Positions 8,709 to 16,436 of a DNA stretch of 64,000 bases are shown in pieces. Both the position numbers and the translations under genes were made by a program. The notes under the pieces are model-generated. The model had not been told where the DNA came from and searched no databases. It saw nothing but the letters and a program-made list of their open reading frames with translations. The DNA is taken from contig JAIKVW010000033.1 of assembly GCA_024685315.1 (NCBI GenBank), positions 1-64,000 on the forward strand, in the 5' to 3' direction. Source of the DNA: Lachnospiraceae bacterium (GTDB lineage: Bacteria; Bacillota; Clostridia; Lachnospirales; Lachnospiraceae). The stretch's first letter is position 1, and each line of letters starts with the position of its first letter.

Positions 8709-10037
8709 GTGAAGATATTTTTCAGCCATCCGAGCCAGGTCAAGCCTGCGGTTAAGACAGTGATTAAATATATGCCGGCCAGCGTACAGACATGGCTGGA
8801 CGAGAATGACCTGACATGGGGAGACCAGCTGAGCCCGGTATTCGAGGAAGCCATCAAGACCCAGTCAGACTACGTAGTCATATTTGTAAACGAGCTTGCC
8901 GCGAGATCCGAGTGGGTCCGCAGGGAGCTTGGATGGGCTATGGAGAGAGAGAAGGAGCTCGGGCGCACTTTCGTGCTTCCGGTATATCTCCGGAGCGAGG
9001 GCGACAATGTAATGTCGTATTTCCCGGAGCTTGCTTCCCGAAAGAACATACAGATAACTGACTATACCGAATTCGGGCTGAAGACCGCGGCTGACCAGCT
9101 GACCGCGGGGCTTTTCTCGCTGATCTGCGAGGACATCAACAAGCTCCAGAACCCTCCCGCGCCGAAGGCCGTTGACACCATCGACTCTGCCGAAGAGATC
9201 ATCCGCAACCTCGCGGCCCGCATGCAGGAGATAATATTCCCCTACAGGCAGGAGAACCCGATCACGGTCGAGGATATGGGAGAGCGGGTCTGCACCGGGA
9301 GCGAGGGACTGATCGCCCCGGATGAGTTCGGGCCGCTGCTTGAAAAGATCGTCCAGAGAAATATGATCCCGGGCCTCTATTACGACGGATACGAAATGTA
9401 CCTGGTGGAAGAGCATTCTCTCTGGAAGTCCCGGATGAACCACCAGAAGAAGGCCCAGATCGCCCGCAAGGCGGCAAGCTACATCCGGAGCAACATGAAG
9501 GTTTACATTGACGCGGGGTCAACCACCGCCGAGGTAGTCAAGATAATCTGCAAGAGGATGGAGATGCGCGCCCTCACCGGACTCACCATCGTTACCCCCT
9601 CGATCAACCACGCAGACCTCATTTCCGAGTGCAGCGTAAAGATGGGTTTTGACGACGAATTTACCGCGGTAAGGCTCTACCTTCCCAAGGGCCGCGTACG
9701 CCCGGGGACCCAGGCAATAGTTCCGATGGAAGGCGAGGACGACAGCTTTGATATCCTGGCAAAGCAGCTCGGGGGTTATGATATCTCGATAATCGGCGCG
9801 AACGGGATAGACCGTCAGGGAGGGCTCACCACCCATGCGAACCTCGAGCTCACCGGCAAGGTCTCCGCTTTCCGCAACGCCCGGAAACCGATAATTATCT
9901 GCGACGACTCCAAGTTCGGCATCGTGCTTGAGTCGAAGATCGTTTCATTTGACGACGATTTCCTGTTCATTTCGAATAAGAGCCCAAATCTTGAAGAGAT
10001 CAGGGCCGAATTCCCGGACAGGGTCATCCTTGTGTAG
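8709..10037 (+). CDS. TIR domain fused to a DeoR-family sensor domain
   Basis: A 442-residue protein with no transmembrane segment. Residues 1-143 form a bacterial TIR domain: MKIFFSH at the first strand, VVIFVN, and SEWVRRELGWA, where Glu73 sits at the position of the NADase catalytic glutamate. Residues 160-232 look like a winged-helix-type linker. Residues 245-440 match the DeoR C-terminal ligand domain: KKAQIARKAASYI, DAGSTT at 268-273 (the DxGTTT phosphate site), and IGANGIDRQGGLTT. DeoR domains bind sugar phosphates, so the fusion suggests a metabolite-gated TIR or a TIR-modulated regulator. This is inference. Start is GTG behind AGAGGAC. Confidence 0.82.
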   Translation: MKIFFSHPSQVKPAVKTVIKYMPASVQTWLDENDLTWGDQLSPVFEEAIKTQSDYVVIFVNELAARSEWVRRELGWAMEREKELGRTFVLPVYLRSEGDNVMSYFPELASRKNIQITDYTEFGLKTAADQLTAGLFSLICEDINKLQNPPAPKAVDTIDSAEEIIRNLAARMQEIIFPYRQENPITVEDMGERVCTGSEGLIAPDEFGPLLEKIVQRNMIPGLYYDGYEMYLVEEHSLWKSRMNHQKKAQIARKAASYIRSNMKVYIDAGSTTAEVVKIICKRMEMRALTGLTIVTPSINHADLISECSVKMGFDDEFTAVRLYLPKGRVRPGTQAIVPMEGEDDSFDILAKQLGGYDISIIGANGIDRQGGLTTHANLELTGKVSAFRNARKPIIICDDSKFGIVLESKIVSFDDDFLFISNKSPNLEEIRAEFPDRVILV

Positions 10038-10047
10038 AGGAAGGGTG

Positions 10048-10653
10048 ATGCACGTGAAAAGCAAAAAAGTCCTGATATTTGATTTCTTCGGAGTGCTGTG
10101 CTCGGAAGTGGCCCCCTTCTGGCTTGAGAGGTATTTCACCCAGGAAGAGGCTGCGGCTGTCAAATCCGACATTGTCGGGAAGGCTGATATAGGGCTTTCT
10201 ACCGAGGATGAAATGATGGAAGAGCTTGGCAGGATCTCAGGGGAGACCGCGGAGCAGGTCCGGGAAGACTGGATGGAGCTTGCGGTGCCGAACCTGGAGA
10301 TGCACGGCGTGCTGAAGAAACTCAGAAAAGAGTACCGTCTGGTACTGCTTTCAAACGCCCCGGCGGAGTTCCTTGAGCGCATCCTTGAGCGCGACGGCTG
10401 GAAGGATTATTTCGAGCATTTCGTGATTTCGAGCCTTGAGGGGATCGCGAAGCCGGATCCGGAGATCTATCAGCGCATGCTTGAGTGGCTCGAAGAGGAC
10501 GCAGAGGCCTGCGTAATGATAGACGACAACCCGAAAAACCTCGACGGCGCGCGCCTTGCGGGGATCGACGGCGTGCTGTTTGAGAAGCCCGAGGACCTTG
10601 ACGGGTTACTTTACCCCTGGGGAGAAGAGTATGGAGAAGAAGACTTTTTCTAA
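10048..10653 (+). CDS. HAD superfamily hydrolase, subfamily IA
   Basis: A 201-residue phosphatase-like protein. The four HAD motifs are present: FDFFGVL (nucleophile Asp; the second Asp of a classic DxD is not in the usual place, as in YihX-like members), LLSNAP, AKPDPEIY with the lysine, and MIDDNPKNLDGA. A helical cap lies between motifs I and II. The chosen start has GAGGAAGGG upstream and falls 10 nt after the TIR-DeoR stop, so the two are probably co-transcribed. Sugar-phosphate phosphatase activity would fit a DeoR-type sensor next door, but the substrate is unknown. Confidence 0.85.
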   Translation: MHVKSKKVLIFDFFGVLCSEVAPFWLERYFTQEEAAAVKSDIVGKADIGLSTEDEMMEELGRISGETAEQVREDWMELAVPNLEMHGVLKKLRKEYRLVLLSNAPAEFLERILERDGWKDYFEHFVISSLEGIAKPDPEIYQRMLEWLEEDAEACVMIDDNPKNLDGARLAGIDGVLFEKPEDLDGLLYPWGEEYGEEDFF

Positions 10654-11140
10654 GAGAAAGAAGGATTATCTGCTTGCCGGAGCAATACTGCTCGTAGTTA
10701 TAGTGGCGCTTGCCGCGGGGATGCCGATGATCTATTCGGTGAGGTTCAGCCAGAGATTCATCGAATACAAAGAGCACCTTCAGGATTCATTTTACTACGG
10801 AACCCAGAATAATACGGTGCTCGCTGAGAGCGATGAAGGGATCTGGCGTCTTACGGATGGTTCCGCCTCAAATCTCCACACCTGCCTGGTGGACGGGGGT
10901 ATGGGCAAGCTTATGAAGGAAAAGGACATTCCGCAGGACACCGACCGCATAAGGGTGGAGTTTGGAGACGGCGCGTTCCTGGATTTTTACCGCCATGAAT
11001 CCGGAAATGATGATGACGGAGACCTTATCGTTTCGTACTCGTCTTCAGATTACGGCCCGTACATATACCTGAGCGACAGGTACAGTTACAATCAGATGCG
11101 CTCGATCGTCATGCGCGAGCAGAATAAGAAGTTAAAGTAA
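10631..11140 (+). CDS. membrane-anchored protein of unknown function
   Basis: A 169-residue protein with a lysine-rich N-terminus, one hydrophobic segment (about residues 11-32, LLAGAILLVVIVALAAG) and a soluble, probably extracellular remainder rich in Asp, Ser and Tyr. It is predicted as a single-pass membrane protein. It overlaps the HAD gene by 23 nt and starts after GGGGAGA inside that gene, so it belongs to the same transcript. No family was recognised. It may be the third member of the TIR-DeoR/HAD unit or an unrelated rider. Confidence 0.65.
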   Translation: MEKKTFSKRKKDYLLAGAILLVVIVALAAGMPMIYSVRFSQRFIEYKEHLQDSFYYGTQNNTVLAESDEGIWRLTDGSASNLHTCLVDGGMGKLMKEKDIPQDTDRIRVEFGDGAFLDFYRHESGNDDDGDLIVSYSSSDYGPYIYLSDRYSYNQMRSIVMREQNKKLK

Positions 11141-11190
11141 TGGCAATTAAGCAAGTATCTGTAATAGATTTAAGATTGGGACTATTGGTT

Positions 11191-12495
11191 TTAATCTAAC
11201 AATCCTTTCTTTACCGAATCAGCGCCGTACTTCGCGCGGACTTTCCCAAGTGCCTCGTCGATCCTGCGGCGCTTTTCCTTTTCCGCGTTTTCCTTTTCGG
11301 CGGTCTTCATGTAGTCGGTGAGAGTGACCTGGCGGAAGGAGTCGTCGTGAAGCGTGCTTACGCCGACCCCGACAAGCCGGTATCCCCCGCCGGAAGACAG
11401 ATGGCCCGGTGCCGAGGCATTCTTTCCCCCGAAAGAGATCTGCTGAAGGAGCCGCGAGGAGCATTCTAAAAGGACCCCGGCCTCATTCGTGCTTTCTGGA
11501 AGCCGGGTCTGGCGGGTAAAGCGCCTGAAATCAGATGTTTTTACGATCAGCGTGACGGTCTCCCCTGTGATACCGTCTTTTTTTAGCCTTCCGGACACCT
11601 TGCGGCAGAGCCAGCCAAGGATCTCGGGGGCCTTTTCTTTATAATTAGCCGCGGTGAGGTCCTCGGGGAGCGTGATCTCGTTAGAATAGCTCTTGGCAGG
11701 GGCGGACTCAGTAATGACTTCGGAATCGTCGATCCCGTTCGCTGCGTTATGAATATATTCGCTGCCCTTTTCTCCAAGCAGTGACCTGAGGAGCTCCGGG
11801 TCTGCGTGAGCCGCGTCGCCGATTGTAAATATTCCGGAGTCCCGCAGCTTTTCCGCGGTCTTCCTTCCGCAGCCGTAGAGCTCGTTTATATCCATCGGCC
11901 AGAGCTTTTCCGGGATCATTGAAGGCAGCAGCACATGGGTGCGGTCAGGCTTCGTGAAGTCGCTGGCAGTCTTCGAGAGAAGCTTGTTCTCGGAGATCCC
12001 GACGTTTACGGTAAATTTAAGTTCTGTGCGGATGCGCTCGCGGATCCCGGCCGCAAGGGCAATTGCGTTTGCCAGAACAGGATCATCCTCAGGGGCTGCT
12101 TTGCCAAAAGCGGAGGAGCCGGATTCCAGGCAGAGCTCGGTCACGTCCATGTAAGCCTCATCGATAGAGGCCTGCTCAACATTAGGAGTATAGCTTTTCA
12201 AGATATTGATGAAGCGGCGGGAATATTTCCTGTAGGTGGCAAATTCCGAAGGCACCAGAACCAGGTTCGGGCACTTCTGAAGCGCCTTTACGACGGGTTC
12301 GCCGGTCTTGACGCCGTATGCCTTTGCAGGGATGGACCTTGCGGTGATCACCCCGTGACGGGTCTCAACGTCGCCGCCTACGGCTGAAGGGATCAGGCGC
12401 AGATCCTGGGAATCCGGGTCATCTTCAAGGCGGCGCACTGCGGTCCAGGAAAGGAATGCACTGTTAACGTCCACATGAAAGATCACCCTGGTCAT
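11191..12495 (-). CDS. dinB: Y-family DNA polymerase (DNA polymerase IV-like)
   Basis: Translesion polymerase of 434 residues. The palm-domain metal ligands are in FHVDVNSAF and SIDEAYMDVT, the fingers in RSIPAKAYGVKTGEP, the thumb helix-hairpin-helix in ELYGCGRKTAEKL, and the little-finger domain follows (VGVGVSTLHDD). The last ~50 residues are a charged tail (KEKRRRIDEA) beyond the usual DinB core. The next gene upstream is divergent. I saw no Clostridium-type LexA box (GAACnnnnGTTC) upstream, so SOS control is not supported by sequence. Confidence 0.9.
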   Translation of the reverse strand: MTRVIFHVDVNSAFLSWTAVRRLEDDPDSQDLRLIPSAVGGDVETRHGVITARSIPAKAYGVKTGEPVVKALQKCPNLVLVPSEFATYRKYSRRFINILKSYTPNVEQASIDEAYMDVTELCLESGSSAFGKAAPEDDPVLANAIALAAGIRERIRTELKFTVNVGISENKLLSKTASDFTKPDRTHVLLPSMIPEKLWPMDINELYGCGRKTAEKLRDSGIFTIGDAAHADPELLRSLLGEKGSEYIHNAANGIDDSEVITESAPAKSYSNEITLPEDLTAANYKEKAPEILGWLCRKVSGRLKKDGITGETVTLIVKTSDFRRFTRQTRLPESTNEAGVLLECSSRLLQQISFGGKNASAPGHLSSGGGYRLVGVGVSTLHDDSFRQVTLTDYMKTAEKENAEKEKRRRIDEALGKVRAKYGADSVKKGLLD

Positions 12496-12545
12496 TTTAA
12501 TCCATCTCCGTAATTATTAAGGACCTGCCTTAATCTTACTTTATA

Positions 12546-12575
12546 TTGAAGAAGCCGGGGAGGTCAAGGTATAAT
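12546..12575 (+). promoter_or_regulatory. sigma-A-type promoter for the M29 aminopeptidase
   Basis: A TTGAAG box (12546-12551) is followed after 18 nt by a perfect TATAAT (12570-12575). It lies 88 nt before the chosen start of the aminopeptidase gene and also rules out a start at 12546. Confidence 0.6.
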
Positions 12576-12662
12576 ATGGACAGGCACGGATTTTTTCCGG
12601 CAGATCAAAGAAAGGCCTCCGCGCCGCTGGAGACAGCTGCGCAGAGGGGAAGGAATCACATC

Positions 12663-13895
12663 ATGAATGAAGAACTTTTAAGAAAATATGCCGATCTTAT
12701 CGTGAGGAGCGGGGTCAACGTGCAGCAGGGCCAGCCCCTCGTAATAGTCGCTCCGGTTAAGGAAAGCACTTTCGTGGAATACTGCGCTGAGAGCGCATAC
12801 AAAGTCGGAGCGAAGAGCGTTTCCGTGAAGTGGAGCGACGAGATACTGGAACACATGGACTATGAATACCAGACCGCGGAAGAGCTTGAAAGGATCCCTG
12901 ACTGGATCGCCGAGAGGACCCGCTCTGAGCATGAGGACAAAGCATGTTACCTCAGCATTGTTTCCCAGACTCCGGGGCTGCTTGCCGACGTTGACCAGGA
13001 GAAGGTCCGCCGCTATCAGACCGCTTATATGCAGAAGATGGAGCCCTACAGGGCTTATACCATGAACAACCTCGGCCAGTGGTGCGTTGCGGCCCTTCCG
13101 AGCGAAGGTTGGGCAAAGAAGGTCTTCCCGGACAAGTCCGGCGATGAAGCGGTAAGCGCCCTTCTCGAGGCGATATTATACGCCGTCCATGTACGGAGCG
13201 GCAACGACCCGGTGGAGGAGTGGCGGATCCACGATGAAGAACTCGCCCGGTACTGCGGGAAGCTCAACGGTTTCAACTTCTCAGCGCTGCATTTCGTAAG
13301 CGAAATCGGAACCGACCTTACCGTGGGCCTGGTGAAGGACCACATCTGGGTCGGCGGAGAGTGCAGGACCCCGGACGGAGTTCGCTTTAACCCGAACATG
13401 CCCACCGAAGAGTGCTTCTGCATGCCTGACAGGAACAATGTTAACGGCCGTGTCTATGCCTCCAAGCCCCTCGACTACAAAGGCAAGCTGATCGAAGATT
13501 TCTGGTTCGAGTTTAAGGACGGCGCGGTCGTAAGCTACGGCGCAGGCAAGGAGCAGGAGGCGCTGAAGACCCTCCTCGAGACTGACGAAGGCTCGAAGCA
13601 CCTGGGAGAAGTCGCGCTTATTTCCTATGATTCGCCAATCTCAAAGCTGGGCATACTGTTCTACAACACCTTGTTTGACGAGAATGCGAGCTGCCATCTC
13701 GCCCTGGGCCGCTGCTATCCGGAAAATATTAAAGGCGGCGAGGAAATGACCCGGGAAGAATTGCTGGCGGCCGGCGGCAATTATTCGATGAACCACGTGG
13801 ACTTCATGTTCGGGACCCGCGGCATGAGCGTTGCCGGCATCCAGGAGGACGGAACCGCCGTCACGGTATTTGAAAACGGAAATTTCGTAATTTAA
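12663..13895 (+). CDS. M29 family aminopeptidase (AmpS/PepS-like)
   Basis: Cytoplasmic metal-dependent aminopeptidase of 410 residues, the usual length for family M29 (thermophilic aminopeptidase group). The N-terminus, LLRKYADLIVRSGVNVQQGQ, is typical. Metal-ligand regions appear as the VGGECRTPDGVRFNPNMPTEE block (the family's E...NMPTEE), GNYSMNHVDFMFG near the end, and TDEGSKHLGEVALI. The chosen start is preceded by GAGGGGAAGGA; an upstream in-frame start would overlap the promoter. surE follows after 10 nt. Confidence 0.9.
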   Translation: MNEELLRKYADLIVRSGVNVQQGQPLVIVAPVKESTFVEYCAESAYKVGAKSVSVKWSDEILEHMDYEYQTAEELERIPDWIAERTRSEHEDKACYLSIVSQTPGLLADVDQEKVRRYQTAYMQKMEPYRAYTMNNLGQWCVAALPSEGWAKKVFPDKSGDEAVSALLEAILYAVHVRSGNDPVEEWRIHDEELARYCGKLNGFNFSALHFVSEIGTDLTVGLVKDHIWVGGECRTPDGVRFNPNMPTEECFCMPDRNNVNGRVYASKPLDYKGKLIEDFWFEFKDGAVVSYGAGKEQEALKTLLETDEGSKHLGEVALISYDSPISKLGILFYNTLFDENASCHLALGRCYPENIKGGEEMTREELLAAGGNYSMNHVDFMFGTRGMSVAGIQEDGTAVTVFENGNFVI

Positions 13896-13905
13896 GGAGT
13901 TTTAC

Positions 13906-14619
13906 ATGAGGATCCTGATAACCAATGATGACGGTATCGGCGCTCCGGGGCTTTCAAGGCTTGCCCGGGCAGCAACGCGCTTCGGCGAGGTGACCGTGAT
14001 CGCGCCCCGGGAGCAGAGCAGCGCGATGTCCCACCATGTGACCTTTGACCGAAGCATGATGCTGCAGAAGACGGACTATCCTGTCAGCGGGGTGCGGGCC
14101 TTTACGCTCGACGGCACTCCCGCGGACTGCGTGCGGGCTTCATACCTCGGAATGCTGGATGAGCTTCCGGAGGCGGTGCTCTCGGGAATAAACGACGGGG
14201 CGAACGTGGGTTATGACATTCTGTATTCCGCTACCATCGGGGCCGGAATGGAAGGGCTCCTCTACCACGTTCCCGTAATATGCTTCTCGCAGCTTTCCGG
14301 AGGGACCGACGAGACCGCGGACCACTACCTTCCCCTGATGATAGAGGAGCTGTTCTGCAGGGACGCGGGCCCGGGAAACCTCTGGAACGTGAACTTCCCC
14401 TGCTGCAGCCTTTCTGAATGCCGCGGCGTGCTCTATGACAGGACTCTTGAGAAAGAGGCTCTCTATGACGATGTGTACACGAGGGTCCTGCTTCCGGAAG
14501 GCGGATGGAGAGTGGATCTTGCGACTGATCTCCGGTCAGGCGCCGCGCCGGGCACCGATATGGAGGCGATCTTCAGAAATTATGTTTCCGTGGGGAAGAT
14601 ACACAACCCCGCATTATAA
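13906..14619 (+). CDS. surE: 5'/3'-nucleotidase SurE
   Basis: Nucleoside 5'-monophosphate phosphatase, sometimes also acting on polyphosphate. The 237-residue protein begins MRILITNDDGIGAPG, with the Asp pair that binds the metal, followed by IAPREQSSAMSHHVT, the DGTPADCVR loop and SGINDGANVGYDILYSATIGA. These are the standard SurE signatures in order. The start follows TAAGGAG. It is probably co-transcribed with the upstream aminopeptidase. Confidence 0.94.
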   Translation: MRILITNDDGIGAPGLSRLARAATRFGEVTVIAPREQSSAMSHHVTFDRSMMLQKTDYPVSGVRAFTLDGTPADCVRASYLGMLDELPEAVLSGINDGANVGYDILYSATIGAGMEGLLYHVPVICFSQLSGGTDETADHYLPLMIEELFCRDAGPGNLWNVNFPCCSLSECRGVLYDRTLEKEALYDDVYTRVLLPEGGWRVDLATDLRSGAAPGTDMEAIFRNYVSVGKIHNPAL

Positions 14620-14682
14620 AGGTTTTTGCGGATTGTATTTATGTTAGTACCAATTTTTCGTTTCGGCAAAAAGAAATAGTGA

Positions 14683-14688
14683 TATAAT
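14683..14688 (+). promoter_or_regulatory. candidate -10 element for the NUDIX gene
   Basis: A perfect TATAAT lies 20 nt before the NUDIX start codon in an AT-rich gap after surE. No good -35 box is visible at 16-18 nt, so this is only a partial promoter match. Confidence 0.4.
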
Positions 14689-14708
14689 AACACCTGAAGA
14701 GGTGTAAA

Positions 14709-15158
14709 ATGGCTAACCGTTATAGGAATGGAGATAGAAGAAAGGCTAAAAACCTTAAGTACGAGAAGTCCTGCGGAGCAGTGATCTATAAAGACGAAAA
14801 CGGAGAAAGGAAGTTTCTCCTTATAAAACAGAAAAAAGGATTCTGGTCTTTTCCTAAAGGACATGTGGAAGGCGAGGAGAGCGAGCACGAGACTGCCGCG
14901 AGGGAGATCCGCGAGGAGACCGGGCTTAACGTGGCTTTCCAGCAGGGATTCCGCGAGAGCGAGAGTTACTGTCCGAGGCCCGGAGTGTGGAAGCAGGTCG
15001 TATTCATGCTTGCCAGGTATCTGGACGGCGAGCTCAGGATCCAGGAAGAGGAACTTATGGACGCGGGCTGGTTCACCGAAGAGGAAGCCCTCCGGATGAT
15101 CACATTCGAGAACTCCCGGGAAATATTCAGGAAAGCATTGAGCAGGCTCGGGGCATAA
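14709..15158 (+). CDS. NUDIX hydrolase
   Basis: A 149-residue NUDIX protein. The complete Nudix box lies at residues 51-73 (GHVEGEESEH...REIREETGL), with all Glu metal ligands present. The short chain and the SCGAVIYKDENGERKFLLIK start resemble Ap4A-hydrolase/diadenosine-type NUDIX proteins of Firmicutes. The exact nucleotide substrate cannot be read from the sequence. The N-terminal ~20 residues are strongly basic. A long hairpin follows the stop. Confidence 0.88.
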   Translation: MANRYRNGDRRKAKNLKYEKSCGAVIYKDENGERKFLLIKQKKGFWSFPKGHVEGEESEHETAAREIREETGLNVAFQQGFRESESYCPRPGVWKQVVFMLARYLDGELRIQEEELMDAGWFTEEEALRMITFENSREIFRKALSRLGA

Positions 15159-15161
15159 TAT

Positions 15162-15226
15162 GGGCATAAATAACTCCCTCAAAACACGCACGAGTGCGGA
15201 ACGTTTTGAGGGAGTTATTTATGCCC
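15162..15226 (+). terminator. 24-bp perfect inverted repeat, probable bidirectional terminator
   Basis: Positions 15162-15185 and 15203-15226 are perfectly complementary over 24 bp (core AACTCCCTCAAAAC). The 17-nt loop contains a further CGCA/TGCG pair. It lies 3 nt after the NUDIX stop and downstream of a minus-strand small gene, so it may terminate both convergent units. The length of the perfect stem is unusual for a terminator. Confidence 0.7.
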
Positions 15227-15276
15227 TTTCCCGTATGAGGCGGGAGTGACCGGCTGCAGGATGCGGAATCTTCTGC

Positions 15277-15441
15277 CTATATAATTGCATAGAAGAACAG
15301 CATGAAGATCGCGAGCCAGAAGAATACTGACAGCGGAGCCCTGAGCAGTGCGCCGAGGATCTTGAAGGGAAGCTCGATCATCGTGGTGAGGAGCTTCAGG
15401 AAGATCCATAAAACGGAAATGGCTACTATTAAGGTGATCAT
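15277..15441 (-). CDS. small hydrophobic membrane protein, 54 residues
   Basis: A 54-residue reading frame starts at 15441 (MITLIVAISVLWIFLKLL...) and ends at 15279. It has an N-terminal hydrophobic segment, a short amphipathic middle (ELPFKILGALLRAP) and a C-terminal hydrophobic segment ending FMLFFYAII. An AAAGGAG site stands about 10 nt upstream of the ATG. It follows a DUF1232 gene on the same strand by 27 nt, so the two probably form an operon. No family is recognised. The ribosome site and the clean two-helix pattern support it as real. Confidence 0.65.
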   Translation of the reverse strand: MITLIVAISVLWIFLKLLTTMIELPFKILGALLRAPLSVFFWLAIFMLFFYAII

Positions 15442-15468
15442 TTTAAATCAGCTCCTTTAAACTGCGGT

Positions 15469-15660
15469 TCAGTAATCTGTGTTGTCTTCCAGGAGGCGGT
15501 TCGCTTTCAGCCCGTGGACAAAGTTTATAACGGCTATCGCTCCGAGTATCAAGTCGTCCGCCTGGCCGAGGAGCGGTATGATATCAGGAACAAAATCTAT
15601 CGGGGCGAGCCAGTACACCAGGGCTATGACGATCAGTATCAGGCTTGTTTTCTTTCTCAT
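15469..15660 (-). CDS. DUF1232 (YkvA-like) small membrane protein
   Basis: A 63-residue protein with the DUF1232 signature: a hydrophobic N-terminal segment running into YWLAPIDFVPDIIPLLG and QADDLILG, then a second hydrophobic stretch. The domain's function is unknown, though the conserved Pro/Asp pattern is diagnostic. CAGGAGGAAAT lies just upstream of the ATG. The 54-residue membrane gene follows. Confidence 0.8.
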   Translation of the reverse strand: MRKKTSLILIVIALVYWLAPIDFVPDIIPLLGQADDLILGAIAVINFVHGLKANRLLEDNTDY

Positions 15661-15772
15661 TTTTTATTTCCTCCTGCCATTTTATTTCAATTCCAATTGA
15701 TTTAGCGTATTCCGGGTCTCTCTCTATCAGGTCCATGATCCTGAGCACCCTCAGCCGGTTCCGGGTAAACAT
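15584..15772 (-). CDS. possible small protein overlapping the DUF1232 gene
   Basis: A 62-residue frame reads MFTRNRLRVLRIMDLIERDP... and overlaps the DUF1232 start by 77 nt in another frame. The first 40 residues look protein-like and a GAGG lies 9 nt upstream, but the last 20 have the look of a shadow frame. It could be a leader peptide, or the former 5' end of the DUF1232 gene separated by a frameshift. Support is weak. Confidence 0.3.
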   Translation of the reverse strand: MFTRNRLRVLRIMDLIERDPEYAKSIGIEIKWQEEIKNEKENKPDTDRHSPGVLARPDRFCS

Positions 15773-15902
15773 ATTATCGACCTCATTTAATTATGATATT
15801 TTATAAAATAATGATATACTCTTTACAGAATCTAAAAAGAGCGGAATCTGCGCAATAACACGGTTTAATGCGTCGGAAAAAGAAATTATGCGGAGGCCGG
15901 AT

Positions 15903-16391
15903 ATGGGTAGAGCGTCAGTAAAGGAAAACAAGAACATTTATTTCAGGTGCCGCGAGGAGCTTAAGCTTACCCGGGAGCAGGCCAGTGAGCTTCTGGAGGC
16001 GGTGACCGCGGACAGGATCGAGAAGATCGAGAACGAGCGGTCGCTTCCGCAGCCGGACGAAGTTTACATTATGTCCGATAAATACAAGGCCCCTGAACTT
16101 TGCAATTTTTACTGCGCGAACCAGTGTCCGATCGGGAAGCACTATGTTCCGGAGGTCAAGGTCGAGGCCCTTTCCCAGATCATCCTGGGGCTCGTGGCTT
16201 CGCTGAATTCGGTGGAGGACAAGAAGGACAGGCTTATCGAGATCGCGGCCGATGGCGAGATCGACAGGGAAGAGTTCGGGGATTTCCAGAATATCCGGAA
16301 GGAGCTTGAGCGCATTTCGCTCACCGTAGAGGCTCTGCAGCTCTGGACCGAGAAGATGGAAGCCGAAGGCAAGATCGGAGAGCAGGGCTGA
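15903..16391 (+). CDS. HTH (XRE-type) protein with a cysteine cluster
   Basis: A 162-residue soluble protein. Residues ~10-60 form an XRE-like helix-turn-helix (RCREELKLTREQASELLEA...RIEKIENERS). This is followed by CNFYCANQCPIGK, a CX3CX3C group that could bind a metal or an Fe-S cluster. The C-terminal half is a predicted coiled coil (SLNSVEDKKDRLIEI...ERISLTVEALQLW). The start at 15903 has GGAGG 7 nt upstream. An earlier in-frame ATG at 15888 overlaps that site. The protein is probably a DNA-binding redox or metal sensor, but no target is visible. Confidence 0.7.
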   Translation: MGRASVKENKNIYFRCREELKLTREQASELLEAVTADRIEKIENERSLPQPDEVYIMSDKYKAPELCNFYCANQCPIGKHYVPEVKVEALSQIILGLVASLNSVEDKKDRLIEIAADGEIDREEFGDFQNIRKELERISLTVEALQLWTEKMEAEGKIGEQG

Positions 16392-16436
16392 GCCCCGGTT
16401 TCCTCAGGCAAATAATTATAAAGGATAATAGAGGAT

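Noticed and set aside
12480-12560. LexA/SOS box near dinB
   Set aside because: No GAACnnnnGTTC match is present near the dinB start.
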